A stretch of DNA of 37,022 nucleotides. It comes from Deltaproteobacteria bacterium (GTDB lineage Bacteria > Myxococcota_A > Polyangia > Nannocystales > Nannocystaceae). The stretch is taken from positions 1 through 37,022 of the forward strand of contig RFGU01000217.1 of the NCBI GenBank assembly GCA_003696955.1, read 5' to 3'. Position 1 is the stretch's first letter. Each line of letters starts with the position of its first letter. This document shows positions 24,996-33,930 of this stretch, in pieces. The notes beneath the pieces were generated by a model. That model saw nothing but the letters and a program-made list of their open reading frames with translations, did not search any database and had not been told where the DNA came from. Position numbers and translations under genes: made by a program.

Positions 24996-26612
24996 CTACT
25001 GCGGGAGGATCTGGGCGTTGAGGCCCGCCCCGGTCATGTCGGAGTAGGTGTAGGGGCTCTGCAGCCCCGTGACCGTCGCCACGACGGCATAGGTGTCGGG
25101 GTCGACCTTGAAGGCCCGGCTCGCCCCCTGGTCCACCACCCACACGTACCCCTCGGCGTCGATGCTCACGCCCACGGGGGTGCTGCAGCCGGGAATGTCC
25201 ACGTGGGGCGAGATCACCGTAAGGTTCATCGTGTCGATGACCGCAAGCCCGCACGGGCCGTTTTTCGCGATGAACGCCCGGCCCTCGCGGTCCACCTGCA
25301 GTCCCCGGAGGCAGCTCGCGTTCACCGACGCCACCTGGGACCAGGTCTCGTTCTGGGCATCGAAGCGATAGACGTTGCCGCTGCCACAGCCCGAGGCCCA
25401 CGTGTTGCCCTGAAGGTCCAGACCCATGCCGTAGATCCAGCCGCCGGCGCTGCCGTAGTGGGTGGCCTGGTACGTCTGCCCGTCGATCTTGACCACCGGG
25501 CCGTTGCTGCCCCAGCCGGTCACCCAGAAGTTGTTGTTGCCGTCGACGGCGCCGCCGTATGGGCCCCAGTTCATGCCCGACCAGTTCGGCACCGACACCT
25601 CCGTGATCGTCGCGCCGTCCTCACCGTTGAGCAGTCGGAAGTATCCGGTGTTCTGTCCTTGGTTGTACCAACCGACCCAGACGTCGCCCATGGCGTACTG
25701 GCACGTGTTCGGATCCTGCTCGCCCACGTTCCAGCTTACCGGACGCGGACCTTGGTTGTTGGAGAACGACGGCAGGTCGACACTCCAGATCAGGCACTCG
25801 TCCTCGCCCCACGGGCGCACGTCGCCCGGTCCCGTGGAGGTGTCGATCTGGTTGTTGTTGTTCTTGTCGACGCAGTCGTCCTCCTCGGCGGCGAACATGG
25901 AGATGCTGCCGTTGCGATTGACGACCACGGCGAAGCGGCCGTCGACGCTGACCGACGTACGCGACGGGTCCTGCTTGCCGGGCGGGCCCGAGACGTAGCG
26001 AGCCACCTCGGTCGCCGTGGCGGTGTCGATCTTCGACACCGTGCCGGCCGGGGAGTTGGAGATCCAGATGTAGCTGAAGTCGAAGGTGTCCGGCGCCATC
26101 TGCTGGTCGCACGGCACCTTGGTGCAGGTGTTCGAACAGGCGTCGTTGTCGATGTTGTTCCCGTCGTCGCACTCCTCACCCTGTTCGAGCAGACCGTTGC
26201 CGCACTCCGGTGTGACGCCGCCACTGCTGCCGGCGGTGGCACCCGTCGAGGCGCTCGTACCCGCGGTCCCCGTGTCCGATCCCGCCGTGGCCGTCGCGGT
26301 GCCATCGGTCGCCGTGCCCTGCGTGGCGCTACCCTGGGTCGCGGTGCCCTGCGTGGCGGTGCCCTGGGTCGCGGTGCCATCGGTCGTCGTGCCGCTCGAC
26401 GCCGAATCGCTGCCCTGACTCGTGCCCGTGGCCGTGGCGCTCGCAGGACCAGCCCCCGTCGACCCCGTGCCGTCGGTGGCCGTGGCCGTACCCGTGGCCG
26501 ACGCACTCGCCGAGCCGCTGCCCGAGCCCCCATCGTCCCCGGAACATGCCGCCAGGACCACGCTCAGAGCACCGAGGAAGATGACTTGGTTGGATGTTTC
26601 CCGCTTCCGCAT
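24996..26612 (-). CDS. lipoprotein with low-complexity spacer, myxobacterial Cys-rich repeat and beta-propeller-like domain
   Basis: A 538-residue exported lipoprotein: signal and lipobox VLAAC (C23), then a Ser/Ala/Thr/Gly spacer (about 24-135) with a TATQG-type repeat at about 76-105. A cysteine-rich motif of the myxobacterial disulfide repeat type follows (137-165, CGNGLLEQGEECDDGNN). The remaining 370 residues contain repeated strand-rich units such as GYVWVVDQGASRAFKVD, GNTWASGCGSGNVYRFD and NNFWVTGWGSNGPVVKID. These resemble NHL/virginiamycin-B-lyase-type propeller blades. The ATG at 26612 gives the signal peptide. No catalytic site was identified; ligand binding at the cell surface is the best guess. 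Confidence 0.88.
   Translation of the reverse strand: MRKRETSNQVIFLGALSVVLAACSGDDGGSGSGSASASATGTATATDGTGSTGAGPASATATGTSQGSDSASSGTTTDGTATQGTATQGTATQGSATQGTATDGTATATAGSDTGTAGTSASTGATAGSSGGVTPECGNGLLEQGEECDDGNNIDNDACSNTCTKVPCDQQMAPDTFDFSYIWISNSPAGTVSKIDTATATEVARYVSGPPGKQDPSRTSVSVDGRFAVVVNRNGSISMFAAEEDDCVDKNNNNQIDTSTGPGDVRPWGEDECLIWSVDLPSFSNNQGPRPVSWNVGEQDPNTCQYAMGDVWVGWYNQGQNTGYFRLLNGEDGATITEVSVPNWSGMNWGPYGGAVDGNNNFWVTGWGSNGPVVKIDGQTYQATHYGSAGGWIYGMGLDLQGNTWASGCGSGNVYRFDAQNETWSQVASVNASCLRGLQVDREGRAFIAKNGPCGLAVIDTMNLTVISPHVDIPGCSTPVGVSIDAEGYVWVVDQGASRAFKVDPDTYAVVATVTGLQSPYTYSDMTGAGLNAQILPQ
26296..26385. repeat. Six tandem 15-bp units inside the lipoprotein spacer
   Basis: Six in-phase 15-bp units, variants of GCGGTGCCCTGGGTC, encode a five-residue TATQG-like repeat on the minus strand. 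The first and last units are identical. Length change by slippage would keep the frame. Confidence 0.9.
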
Positions 26613-26644
26613 GGCCGTGGACGCTACAGGTACCCGCCGCACCT

Positions 26645-26664
26645 GTCCAGGGTTTTCCCTGGAC
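26645..26664. terminator. Perfect 8-bp hairpin with TTTT loop upstream of the propeller lipoprotein gene
   Basis: GTCCAGGG and CCCTGGAC flank TTTT. The hairpin is 33 nt before the lipoprotein ATG and about 95 nt after the HNH nuclease stop. It could end the pcm-HNH transcript or act as an operator or leader hairpin for the lipoprotein; there is no T-run after the stem. Confidence 0.4.
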
Positions 26665-26718
26665 CCAATATCGTGGGACCCCTCGTTCGTTGCGGGGATT
26701 CGCCTCCAGCGCAAAACG

Positions 26719-26836
26719 CGCAGAGCTGGGCGCACGGGGCAGATCCCAGACGGCGGTGCTCAGGGGTGCTCGCCAAGAAGCGCGTGTTTCGACGGGAATG
26801 CGTCCCGGGGAAGGCGCGGCAGCGCCCAGCTCTGCG
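26719..26836. repeat. 15-bp inverted repeat spanning the 3' end of the HNH nuclease gene
   Basis: CGCAGAGCTGGGCGC at 26719-26733 is the exact reverse complement of GCGCCCAGCTCTGCG at 26822-26836, with 88 nt between. One arm is inside the HNH coding region and the other lies beyond its stop codon. Matching stops sharply at both ends. Confidence 0.8.
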
Positions 26837-27182
26837 GTGGATCGCGCCAACGCCGCATCCTGCGAGCGAGCGCCGCATCCACCCGAGCTCGAGCCCGTGG
26901 ATCCGACCCCCAGTGGTCGTCGGTCCGGACCCCCTTGTGGTGATTGCAGGTCGCACAGGCGACCGCCAGGTTGTCGAGCCGGTCCGCCCCTCCGGCGGCG
27001 CGCGGCAAGAGGTGCTCGAGGGTCGCCGGACGGCCGCGCGCCCGGCCGTCGAAACCGACCACCAGCTTCCGCCCGCAATGGATGCACTTGCCGACCAGGA
27101 CCGTCTCGCCCGCCAACGCCGCCGGCTCGAAGGTCGCGTCCGTCGCCGCCGCCCAGACGAGCAACCGATCACGCCGCTTCAT
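26760..27182 (-). CDS. HNH endonuclease domain protein
   Basis: A 140-residue protein with a classic HNH/zinc module: CIHC (33-36), then [13 protein letters not shown] with H57, [18 protein letters not shown] with N71, the second metal pair C76/C79, and HH at 81-82. This fold cuts DNA using one divalent ion. No other domain is visible apart from a basic C-terminal tail. Its ATG overlaps the TGA of the upstream methyltransferase gene by 4 bp (ATGA), so the two are probably translated together. Whether the role is repair, restriction or self-propagation is unknown; there is no intron or intein around it. Confidence 0.88.
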   Translation of the reverse strand: MKRRDRLLVWAAATDATFEPAALAGETVLVGKCIHCGRKLVVGFDGRARGRPATLEHLLPRAAGGADRLDNLAVACATCNHHKGVRTDDHWGSDPRARARVDAALARRMRRWRDPPQSWALPRLPRDAFPSKHALLGEHP

Positions 27183-28027
27183 GGGCCGCTGTCGGTCCCG
27201 TGGACCATCGGCACGAAACGCACCGGGATGACCGTCCGCTCGTCGAACCGATTGCCCCTTCGGGTGATGACCTTGAGTTCCTGGTATCGCGAGCCCACCG
27301 GGATCACCAACCGTCCACCGTCGGCGAGCTGCTCACGCAAGGCCTCGGGGACCTCCGGTGGGGCCGCGGTCACGACCACGGCGTCGAAGGGCGCAGCCTC
27401 GGGCCAGCCGCGGTATCCGTCGCCATGGCGCACGTGGACACGGTCGTAGCCGAGCTTGGCGAGCCGTTCCTTGGCGCGGCGTGCGAGGGGTTCGATGACC
27501 TCGATGCTGTAGACCTCCGCCCCGAGTTCGGCCAGGACCGCGGCTTGATAGCCCGAGCCCGTCCCGATCTCGAGCACCTTGTCGCCCGGTCGCACCTCCG
27601 CCAGCTCCGTCATGAGGGCCACGATGTAGGGTTGGGAGATCGTCACGCCGTGGCCGATGGGAAGGGGATGGTCCTGGTAGGCCTCGGCCTGATACGCATC
27701 GGGGACGAACAGGTGCCGGGGCACCTTCGCCATGGCCGCCAGAACCCGCGGATCGGTCACGCCCCGCGCCTCGATCTGCTCCGCCACCATGCGATCGCGC
27801 TCGTCCTGCCGCGCGGCGATGTCCGCTGCGATGCCGCCCTCCGAGGCGGGCGAGGGCTTGGTTTCGTCCGGTGAGGATGGCGGGGGCGCAGTCATGGGCG
27901 GCTTCCGAGGCTCGGCCGTGGCGGGCGGTCGCGACCCCTCGTCGTCACACGCCACCAGCGCGAGCAACAGGCCGAACGCAAGCCATCGGCCGTAGGAGGC
28001 GCGGCGGGATCCGATGCCACGAGCCAT
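27179..28027 (-). CDS. pcm: protein-L-isoaspartate O-methyltransferase, exported (lipoprotein form)
   Basis: Repairs isoaspartyl residues in ageing proteins by SAM-dependent methylation. The 282-residue product has an N-terminal signal with lipobox LLALVAC (C27) and a Pro/Ser/Glu linker to about residue 62. The full Pcm domain follows: VPRHLFVP (102-109), [20 protein letters not shown] and the SAM loop [11 protein letters not shown] (153-163), then [11 protein letters not shown]. Standard Pcm is cytosolic, so the lipoprotein signal suggests periplasmic or membrane-attached repair, which would need SAM outside or an unusual topology. ATG 28027 is chosen because it gives the signal peptide. It overlaps the HNH gene by 4 bp. 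Confidence 0.9.
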   Translation of the reverse strand: MARGIGSRRASYGRWLAFGLLLALVACDDEGSRPPATAEPRKPPMTAPPPSSPDETKPSPASEGGIAADIAARQDERDRMVAEQIEARGVTDPRVLAAMAKVPRHLFVPDAYQAEAYQDHPLPIGHGVTISQPYIVALMTELAEVRPGDKVLEIGTGSGYQAAVLAELGAEVYSIEVIEPLARRAKERLAKLGYDRVHVRHGDGYRGWPEAAPFDAVVVTAAPPEVPEALREQLADGGRLVIPVGSRYQELKVITRRGNRFDERTVIPVRFVPMVHGTDSGP

Positions 28028-28296
28028 GTCGACGGTCACGCGCGAACGATAACACCACGGCCATCGCCCCACCCAACGCCGACTCCGGCGCGGGGAGGAC
28101 GCGCACGCCTCGGCACGGCGGAACGAACGCCCGGTGGCCCGCGCGAGGAAGCCTGCTGCGGAAAAAGTCCGCGGCCGCGTGCAACGCTCGGGCGCGGTGG
28201 CCGACACGGCAGGTGCATGGTCGCTTTCCTCCCTTCCCCCGCCGAGACGAACGCGGCGAGGCGCGCCCACCGGACGCTCGGGGTGTCGGTCCGTTG
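28028..28296. other. Non-coding stretch upstream of the pcm-like gene
   Basis: I see no convincing gene here on either strand. It presumably holds the promoter and leader of the pcm-HNH pair. No clear -35/-10 pair or hairpin was found. Confidence 0.5.
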
Positions 28297-28662
28297 TCAG
28301 GGCGCTTCGGGGCGGGAGCGACCGAGGTCGAGGAAGGTGCGCAGGATCCGCTCCCGCGGGTCGGGATCGTCGTGGCACGGCGAACTGGCCGACGGGCGTA
28401 CGGTGCGGGAGCGGGCCGTGGGCACGAGGTAGGTGCGCGCGCTCCGGGGACCGGCCCACATCCCGGTCCCCGGGGCGTGCGGCGTTGGTCGATGGAGGGC
28501 ACCGCACCCCGCCGCCGGGCGAAGGGCGCGCGCGGCCGCCCGAGGAGCGCAAGCGCGGCCAGATCCGCGGAGCCGAGGCTGCGGCCCGCCTTCCCACGGC
28601 CACGGGAACCGCACCGAACCTGCACGGGCCGTCGCGGGGCGTCGCCCCACCTGGGCAGCCAT
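28297..28662 (-). CDS. doubtful short gene or gene remnant
   Basis: An open frame of 121 codons begins 6 nt after the stop of the Tat-type lipoprotein gene. The last 53 codons have the strong G/C third-position bias of real genes and read like protein ([21 protein letters not shown]). The first half is Arg/Pro/Ala-rich with weaker bias, and for that half a different minus frame looks better. This could be a small gene, or a decayed one with a frameshift near 28455. No family recognised. Confidence 0.25.
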   Translation of the reverse strand: MAAQVGRRPATARAGSVRFPWPWEGGPQPRLRGSGRACAPRAAARALRPAAGCGALHRPTPHAPGTGMWAGPRSARTYLVPTARSRTVRPSASSPCHDDPDPRERILRTFLDLGRSRPEAP

Positions 28663-28668
28663 CGGTCC

Positions 28669-29727
28669 CTAGTCGCACCGGCTGCGCCGACGAGGAAGAC
28701 CGTCCGGCGGCGTCAGGCGAAAGCGCGCCGGCACCGTCTCCGTGAGCCCCTCGGGCGCCTCCGACGACGCAGCGGGCGGCGACGGATCCGGCGGCGGCGG
28801 CTCGGCTGGGTCCGGCGGGGCGTTCTCCCATGCGCCCCCATCCTCCCACGCGTCCTCGGGATCCCGTACGGACGACGACGGATCTTCTCGGCCGGAGCCT
28901 GCCACCTTCGTCTCGGGCGTCTTCTCGCCGACGGGCGACGAAGCCCACGACGGGTGCGGATCGACCTCACGGACCTGCACGTCCAATGCCTGGCGGCGAT
29001 CGGAAGCCTCCAATACGAGATGTCGTGGAAGCAGCACGCCCTCGACGCGATCCCAACCGTCGAGCCGCGCGGTCACGCCACCGGGCAGCCGTGCGCGCAC
29101 GACCACCCAGGGCATGCCGGCCAGGGAGGTCGCCGGACGTAGCCAAAGGTCGACCGATCCTTGGTCGTCGCGCACGACCACGTGCTCGGCTCGAGCTTGG
29201 GGATCGTAGCCCTGCCGGGCGAACGTGAACGCTCCGGCCACCGGGGCACCACCGCAGACCATGGAGACGAAGGCCTCCGGACGCAGCCGGGCTCCCGCCA
29301 AGCGGGCGATGGCGCACCCACCGTCGCGACCCTCGTAGTAGCCCGCCGGCTCGCCGAGCTTGTCGACGAGCTGGTACCCCAGCTCGGACAACGCCAGGGA
29401 CAGGACCTCCTGCCCGGCCACCGTCACCGTGCCCCGGAAACGATTCGGCCGCTGCGCAAGGAACGCAAGACGGCCTCGATGGACACCGAGGCGGATCTTG
29501 GCTCGCGGTACCTGCACGGCGTCCGTCTTGGGCGCGAGTACGTCGGGCACCATCTCGTCTTCGAGCACGAGGGTGCGCGGGTAGTCCGTCCCGTCGCGCG
29601 GCCGACAGGCTGCGACACACGCCGCGCCGCACAACGCGACGAAACGCCGCCGTCCGATCCCGTGGCCCACCCGCGACGACCGGTGTGGAGGTGGGGTCGG
29701 ATCCGACGGCTTGGACGCCGAGGGCAC
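28669..29727 (-). CDS. lipoprotein with Tat-like signal, function unknown
   Basis: A 352-residue product. The N-terminus has [19 protein letters not shown], a twin-arginine-like motif running into a lipobox with C41. Residues about 50-265 form a beta-rich domain with alternating strands ([43 protein letters not shown]). The layout reminds me of LolA/LolB-like half-barrel lipoproteins, though I cannot confirm that. The last 85 residues are Pro/Ser/Asp/Glu-rich and probably disordered. The promoter must lie in the 345-nt gap after comEA. Export is likely; the function is not known. Confidence 0.8.
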   Translation of the reverse strand: MPSASKPSDPTPPPHRSSRVGHGIGRRRFVALCGAACVAACRPRDGTDYPRTLVLEDEMVPDVLAPKTDAVQVPRAKIRLGVHRGRLAFLAQRPNRFRGTVTVAGQEVLSLALSELGYQLVDKLGEPAGYYEGRDGGCAIARLAGARLRPEAFVSMVCGGAPVAGAFTFARQGYDPQARAEHVVVRDDQGSVDLWLRPATSLAGMPWVVVRARLPGGVTARLDGWDRVEGVLLPRHLVLEASDRRQALDVQVREVDPHPSWASSPVGEKTPETKVAGSGREDPSSSVRDPEDAWEDGGAWENAPPDPAEPPPPDPSPPAASSEAPEGLTETVPARFRLTPPDGLPRRRSRCD

Positions 29728-30072
29728 GGCGGCACCATACCAGCCCCGACGGTGCGCGGGGCGCCCTCACGCGGCGATCGATCCCGACGGCACGGCACCG
29801 TCGCGCCCTTCCCTGCCGAGCAGGCACCGGACGAACCACGGTGGGCAGGACGAGCGGGCCGCACCGAAGGACTTGGGCGCGTCGCCGTAGACTCCGGAGC
29901 GACGCGGGTCGACCGAGCCTTCGCGACGAACCCGCCCGATGCCCTTCGCTCGAGCCCCTGCACGCGACGACGCCGCACGCCGCCAGGCGACACGGTGCAC
30001 CGCAGGCATCCGCTCCGCAGCGGATACCTGCGGTGCCCGGCGAGCCGGACGGCATGCCAGCCAATCCGCGGT
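29728..30072. other. 345-nt gap without a supported gene, containing a strong hairpin
   Basis: No frame here shows coding character on either strand. It holds the 18-bp-stem hairpin at 29997-30036 just after comEA, then presumably the promoter of the lipoprotein gene that starts at 29727. Confidence 0.6.
29997..30036 (-). terminator. 18-bp-stem hairpin just downstream of the comEA-like gene
   Basis: GCACCGCAGGCATCCGCT (29997-30014) pairs with AGCGGATACCTGCGGTGC (30019-30036) with one mismatch around a 4-nt loop (CCGC). It starts 36 nt past the comEA stop on the minus strand. There is no T-run, so it may be a Rho-independent-like terminator of a GC-rich genome, an RNA stabiliser, or a dispersed REP-like element. 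Confidence 0.6.
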
Positions 30073-30465
30073 TCAGTGGGCGGGGTCCGACACGGCGCCA
30101 TGCCCACCAACCGAGGCGACCCGCAGGGTCGTCTCGCCCTGGACCGCGATGTACGGCTTGATCCGCTCGTACTTCTTGCGGCCGATGCCCTTGACGCGCA
30201 TCACGTGGATCGCCTTCTTGAACGGATGCCGCTTGCGGTAGGCGACGATCCGCTCCGCCGTGGCCGGGCCGATGCCCGGTAGCATGTCGAGCTGGTCCAC
30301 GGTCGCCGTGTTGAGGTTGACGACGCCCTCGAGTGCCACCGGCCCGGCCAAGGCCAACACGGTCGGACCGGTGGCGGCATGGGCATCGCCGCAGGGCGCG
30401 GCCACGGCGCCTACGAGCAGGGAGGACAGACAAAGGGCCTTGAGGATGCGTTGGACGTGTTGCAT
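30073..30465 (-). CDS. comEA: ComEA-like helix-hairpin-helix DNA-binding protein
   Basis: A 130-residue exported protein. The signal peptide ends near AHA-A (about 30/31). The ComEA core follows: NLNTATVDQLDMLPGIGPATAERIVAY, with the first hairpin GIG at 64-66, and then VKGIGRKKYERIKPYI as the second hairpin (GIG 93-95). ComEA binds incoming double-stranded DNA in the periplasm during natural transformation. Some bacterial homologues serve other periplasmic DNA roles. No other competence gene is visible in the window. A strong hairpin lies right after the stop. Confidence 0.9.
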   Translation of the reverse strand: MQHVQRILKALCLSSLLVGAVAAPCGDAHAATGPTVLALAGPVALEGVVNLNTATVDQLDMLPGIGPATAERIVAYRKRHPFKKAIHVMRVKGIGRKKYERIKPYIAVQGETTLRVASVGGHGAVSDPAH

Positions 30466-30592
30466 GTCCGGTCACACGAGCAACGGCTGGGCCGACTCGG
30501 ATCCCCCGTGATCTCGAGGAGATCCGGAGACCGGACGCGGCGCTCGACCGGTCGGCCGGACGCGACGACCGGCGCATCGGACACCGTTGCGT

Positions 30593-31135
30593 TCAACTGG
30601 CCGCGTCGGGATCGGGAACGCAGATCCGCACCGTGTCCTCCGAGCGAGGATCGTCCGGCGTAGGCGCAAAATACACGCCCGCCGAGCCCGTTCGCTCGCA
30701 CCGATAGCCATCCCGGCAGTCGCCGTCCTTCTTGCACTTGCGGCGGCACGACGTTCGGGCCGAGACCTCGTCCGCGCACACGCCCTCGGGCAGACATACC
30801 TCCTCGGGGGCGCAATCGTCGAGGGGTGGGCAGACGCCGTCCACGCAGTCGGGATCGTCGCCGTAGGTGGCCACGTCCTCCCGGTCGGGATTGCACGCCA
30901 CGGACAGGAACGCCGTCGTGTACACCTTGACGCAAGCGGCCTCCTTGGGGCAGGTGCCGCGGCTGCATCCCTCGATGATGCACTCGCCCCGGTCGCCCAC
31001 GAGATAGGACAGATCGCAGGTTCGCTCGCCTCGAAGGGAGCAGTCCGTGCTGACGGTGCACGGATCACCGATCTTGGGGCTGCAGCCGATGCCCAGAAGG
31101 CCGAGAACGAGTAGCGGAAGGATGGACGTCCGCAC
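30593..31135 (-). CDS. cysteine-rich lipoprotein, function unknown
   Basis: A 180-residue product from GTG 31135 (a GTG at 31174 would add 13 residues). The signal RTSILPLLVLGLLGIGC ends at a cysteine that fits a relaxed lipobox. The mature part has about 20 cysteines in a pattern such as CTVSTDCSLRGERTCDL and CRRKCKKDGDCRDGYRC, which resembles small disulfide-rich repeats common in myxobacterial surface proteins. Disulfide formation means it acts outside the cytoplasm. No enzyme motif is visible. Confidence 0.8.
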   Translation of the reverse strand: MRTSILPLLVLGLLGIGCSPKIGDPCTVSTDCSLRGERTCDLSYLVGDRGECIIEGCSRGTCPKEAACVKVYTTAFLSVACNPDREDVATYGDDPDCVDGVCPPLDDCAPEEVCLPEGVCADEVSARTSCRRKCKKDGDCRDGYRCERTGSAGVYFAPTPDDPRSEDTVRICVPDPDAAS

Positions 31136-31240
31136 GACGGGGCGCGAAGCATAACAGCCGAGGCCGGGCCTCACAGCCCCGGCCCGGCGCCGGAACTCGG
31201 CGGTGCCCTCCCCGTGGGAGGACGGGATCTGCCGCTCGCC

Positions 31241-31714
31241 TCACCCGCAGTCCTGCATGAACAGCTGTCCCGTGTTCGTGCAGTACCAGAGGTCGCCGTT
31301 GGCGTCGCAGCACCCGACCCCGGTCACATCGCCGCACGGCCCCCCTACCTCGAGGCCGTCGGGGCAGGCCAGGGGGTAGGTACCGTTGGGATCTTCCCCG
31401 GAGCCGCCGCAGACGTAGCCTTCCATGGGGTCGGGAACGCCGGTGGGGCCCCATCCACAGGTCGACACGCCGCCGGTGGTCGCCGAACCGGCGGTACCGG
31501 TGTCCGAACCGCTGGCGTCGGTCGTGGAGGTCGAGGAGCCGGTGCCCGTCGTCGCGGTGCCGTCCGAGCTCGAGGTCGACGCGGTGGACGACGTGGCCGT
31601 GGTCGTTCCGGTGGTGCTGCCGGTGTCCGTGCCGTCGCCGTCACCGTCCGTGACGATGATGCAGGCGCTCGCGAACACGAGGGAAAGGACGAGGGGGCGG
31701 GTCGAGATGGGCAT
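31241..31714 (-). CDS. small Ser/Thr-rich lipoprotein, function unknown
   Basis: A 157-residue lipoprotein: signal MPISTRPLVLSLVFASAC with lipobox FASAC, then a long Thr/Ser/Gly/Asp spacer (about 22-85). The compact C-terminal 70 residues have eight cysteines and motifs such as CGWGPTG, GYVCGGSGED and CCDANGDLWYC. The ATG at 31714 gives a clean signal peptide. The spacer is of the same kind as in the VWA and propeller lipoproteins. Likely cell-surface; function unknown. Confidence 0.8.
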   Translation of the reverse strand: MPISTRPLVLSLVFASACIIVTDGDGDGTDTGSTTGTTTATSSTASTSSSDGTATTGTGSSTSTTDASGSDTGTAGSATTGGVSTCGWGPTGVPDPMEGYVCGGSGEDPNGTYPLACPDGLEVGGPCGDVTGVGCCDANGDLWYCTNTGQLFMQDCG

Positions 31715-31819
31715 GGTAGCGTGTCTCCTGGAGGCAAATCGGGTCGGCGGCGGGTCGTGGGGGCCGCCCGTCGTCGGGCCACGCGGTTGGACGTCGGGGC
31801 CCGGGCACGATTCAGTCAA

Positions 31820-33085
31820 TCAATCTACATGCGTCGGAAACCGGGCGGGGCGGTCGGGCGGTGTCACGAGGGAGGCGTGGACGTCGCGCGCGACGACGTG
31901 GGCGAGCCCCGGGTCGGTCAAAAGTCCCAGGGTGTTCGTGTCCGTGACGAATCCGTCGATCGGAGCCTCCGCACGCTCGGCGGCCCCGGCAAGTGCCTCG
32001 AAGATCTCCGGCGCCTGCTCCGCCTGGGTGGCGACGACCGCGACGAGCGCGCGTGGGGGACCGATCTGGAGCCGCGCACCCGTCGCCGCGGCGGTCTGCT
32101 CCATGTCGGCACGCTCGGTTGCGGGATCGCTTGTCCGGCCCGGAAACCATAGGCCGCGCGCACCGGTGGGCGAGAGGTGGACGAAGGAAAGACGTAGATG
32201 GGCGAGCCGGCGCAGCGCAGCCGCCCCGGTGGCGAGACCGTGGATCTCCACCGCGTGAGCCGGATCGGTGCAGGTGACCGCCCGGATCGGGGGCGCCGGG
32301 CTTGCGGGATTCGTTCGAACCTCGGTCTGCCCGCCCGTGCCGTCGGCCTTACGCGCATAGATGGCGATGCCGCGCTCCGCAGCAAGGGCCACCGCCTGGG
32401 CGTGCAGGACCTTGGCCCCGGCGCGCGAAAGCGCGAGCATGTCGTCCGCGCCCAGCACGTCGATGCGGCGGGCGTCGCGCACGTAGCGCGGGTCGGCGGT
32501 GTAGACCCCGTCCACGTCGGAGTAGATTTCGCAGTCGGCGCCGATGGCTGCAGCCAGGGCGACGGCGGTCGTGTCGGAGCCTCCGCGACCGATGGTGGTG
32601 ACGTCCCGCCGATAGCTGACCCCGGCGAAGCCTCCGACCACCACGACCCGCCCCTGGTCGAGTTCGTCGAGCACGCGGTAGGGTCGAACCTCCAGGATCC
32701 GGGCGTTGCCGTGGCGGTGATCGGTGATGATCCCGCATTGCGAACCCGTCAGGCTCACCACGGGAATGCCGCGCGCGCCGATGGCCAGGGCCAAAAGTGC
32801 CATGCTCGCGCGTTCACCGGTCGAAAGCAGCATGTCCAGTTCCCGCGGGGTGGGGGCGTCGGTGAGTTCGGCGGCGCGAGCCAGGAGGTCCCGGGTGGTC
32901 TTGCCCATGGCAGAGACGACGACCACCACCGGTTGGTCGGCGGCGCGCTGGGCCACCCGATCCGCGACCTTTTGAATCTTGTCCAGGTCGGCGACGCTGC
33001 TACCCCCGAACTTGAGCACCACGGGGCGCGGCCGGGGTGGCGGCGTGGATCCGGGCACGTCGGTCACGGCGAGGGCTTCTACCAC
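31820..33085 (-). CDS. lysC: aspartate kinase (aspartokinase)
   Basis: Phosphorylates aspartate, the first step to lysine, threonine, methionine and diaminopimelate. In the 421-residue product the kinase core is clear: [10 protein letters not shown] (24-33), [26 protein letters not shown] (167-184) and [13 protein letters not shown] (188-200), then [12 protein letters not shown]. The C-terminal 160 residues occupy the place of the paired ACT domains but lack clear versions of the usual ACT motifs, so feedback control may differ. The start may be GTG 33085 or GTG 33067. The gene diverges from folB. Confidence 0.95.
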   Translation of the reverse strand: MVEALAVTDVPGSTPPPRPRPVVLKFGGSSVADLDKIQKVADRVAQRAADQPVVVVVSAMGKTTRDLLARAAELTDAPTPRELDMLLSTGERASMALLALAIGARGIPVVSLTGSQCGIITDHRHGNARILEVRPYRVLDELDQGRVVVVGGFAGVSYRRDVTTIGRGGSDTTAVALAAAIGADCEIYSDVDGVYTADPRYVRDARRIDVLGADDMLALSRAGAKVLHAQAVALAAERGIAIYARKADGTGGQTEVRTNPASPAPPIRAVTCTDPAHAVEIHGLATGAAALRRLAHLRLSFVHLSPTGARGLWFPGRTSDPATERADMEQTAAATGARLQIGPPRALVAVVATQAEQAPEIFEALAGAAERAEAPIDGFVTDTNTLGLLTDPGLAHVVARDVHASLVTPPDRPARFPTHVD

Positions 33086-33189
33086 GGGCCGTCCGTGGCC
33101 GCCGCCTGGGCGGGGCGCACGAGCCCGAAGGCGGCTGGACGGCGGAGGGTATGCCCGGGCGAGGATTGGGGACCGCCACGGCTGGGTCT

Positions 33190-33930
33190 ATGCTCTGGGC
33201 CGTGCCGACACGGCCAAGACGCGACGAGGTCGAGATCCGCGGACTGCGGGTTGGGTGCATCGTGGGCGTCCGTCCCGACGAGCGGCTGGTGGAACAACCG
33301 GTGGACGTCGATCTTTCCCTCGGCCTCGATCTGCGGGCGGCCGGACGCAGCGGGCGCATCGGAGCGACCTGCGACTATGATCGGGTGGCCGAGGAGGTGA
33401 CGGCGATGCTCAAGTTCCGGCGTTTCCGATTGCTCGAGAGCGCCGCCGAGGAGGTTGCGACGATGTTGCTCGGTGTCCACCGGGACGTGGAGGAGGTGCG
33501 GGTGAGCCTCGAAAAGCCCCGGGCCCTCGACGGCCGCGCGCGTGGCGCTCGGGTGTCCATCCAACGCAACCAGGGTGACGTGCTCCGGCGGCGGGAGCGG
33601 ACGCAGTTCGGCGAAGCCGAAGTGCTGCTCGAGACCGCGGAGGCGGGACTCTACCTGCTCCACATCGCTCCGGGGCGCTCCATTCCTCCCCATCGTCATG
33701 CCGTCATGCGCGAGCTCGAATGGCGCGTCCGCGGGCGACTCTTGCGGGACGGTCGGGCGCTCGAGGGCCTTGCGGTCGTGGAATGGCCCCGTGGAAGGGT
33801 GCACGGGTACGAAAATCCGTCGGACGAGGTGGCCACGCTCTTTTGCTGCGACGTGCCGCCCTTCATGGCCGAGGACGAGATCGAAGTGTCGGATGAGCCG
33901 CGGGCTCGGGCGGAGGAAGGACCATCGTGA
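33190..33930 (+). CDS. folB: dihydroneopterin aldolase fused to a C-terminal cupin domain
   Basis: A 246-residue, two-domain protein. Residues about 11-127 are FolB: RDEVEIRGLRVGCIVGV, QPVDVDLSLGLDL, CDYDRVAEEV, LLESAAEEVA and VRVSLEKPRAL, with the conserved KP Lys at 109. This enzyme splits dihydroneopterin in folate synthesis. Residues about 140-235 are a cupin whose two motifs fit the consensus exactly: G162-x5-H168-x-H170-x4-E175-x6-G182, and P200-x-G202-x2-H205-x3-N209. It therefore probably binds a metal. The ATG at 33190 is used; GTG 33202 is possible. The next gene, an SDR, overlaps as GTGA. The cupin's substrate is unknown. Confidence 0.9.
   Translation: MLWAVPTRPRRDEVEIRGLRVGCIVGVRPDERLVEQPVDVDLSLGLDLRAAGRSGRIGATCDYDRVAEEVTAMLKFRRFRLLESAAEEVATMLLGVHRDVEEVRVSLEKPRALDGRARGARVSIQRNQGDVLRRRERTQFGEAEVLLETAEAGLYLLHIAPGRSIPPHRHAVMRELEWRVRGRLLRDGRALEGLAVVEWPRGRVHGYENPSDEVATLFCCDVPPFMAEDEIEVSDEPRARAEEGPS

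Noticed and set aside
25203-27449. Plus-strand frame of 748 codons over the propeller lipoprotein, HNH and pcm genes
   Set aside because: Contains long Arg/Gly repeats and no domain; the minus strand has three well-supported genes.
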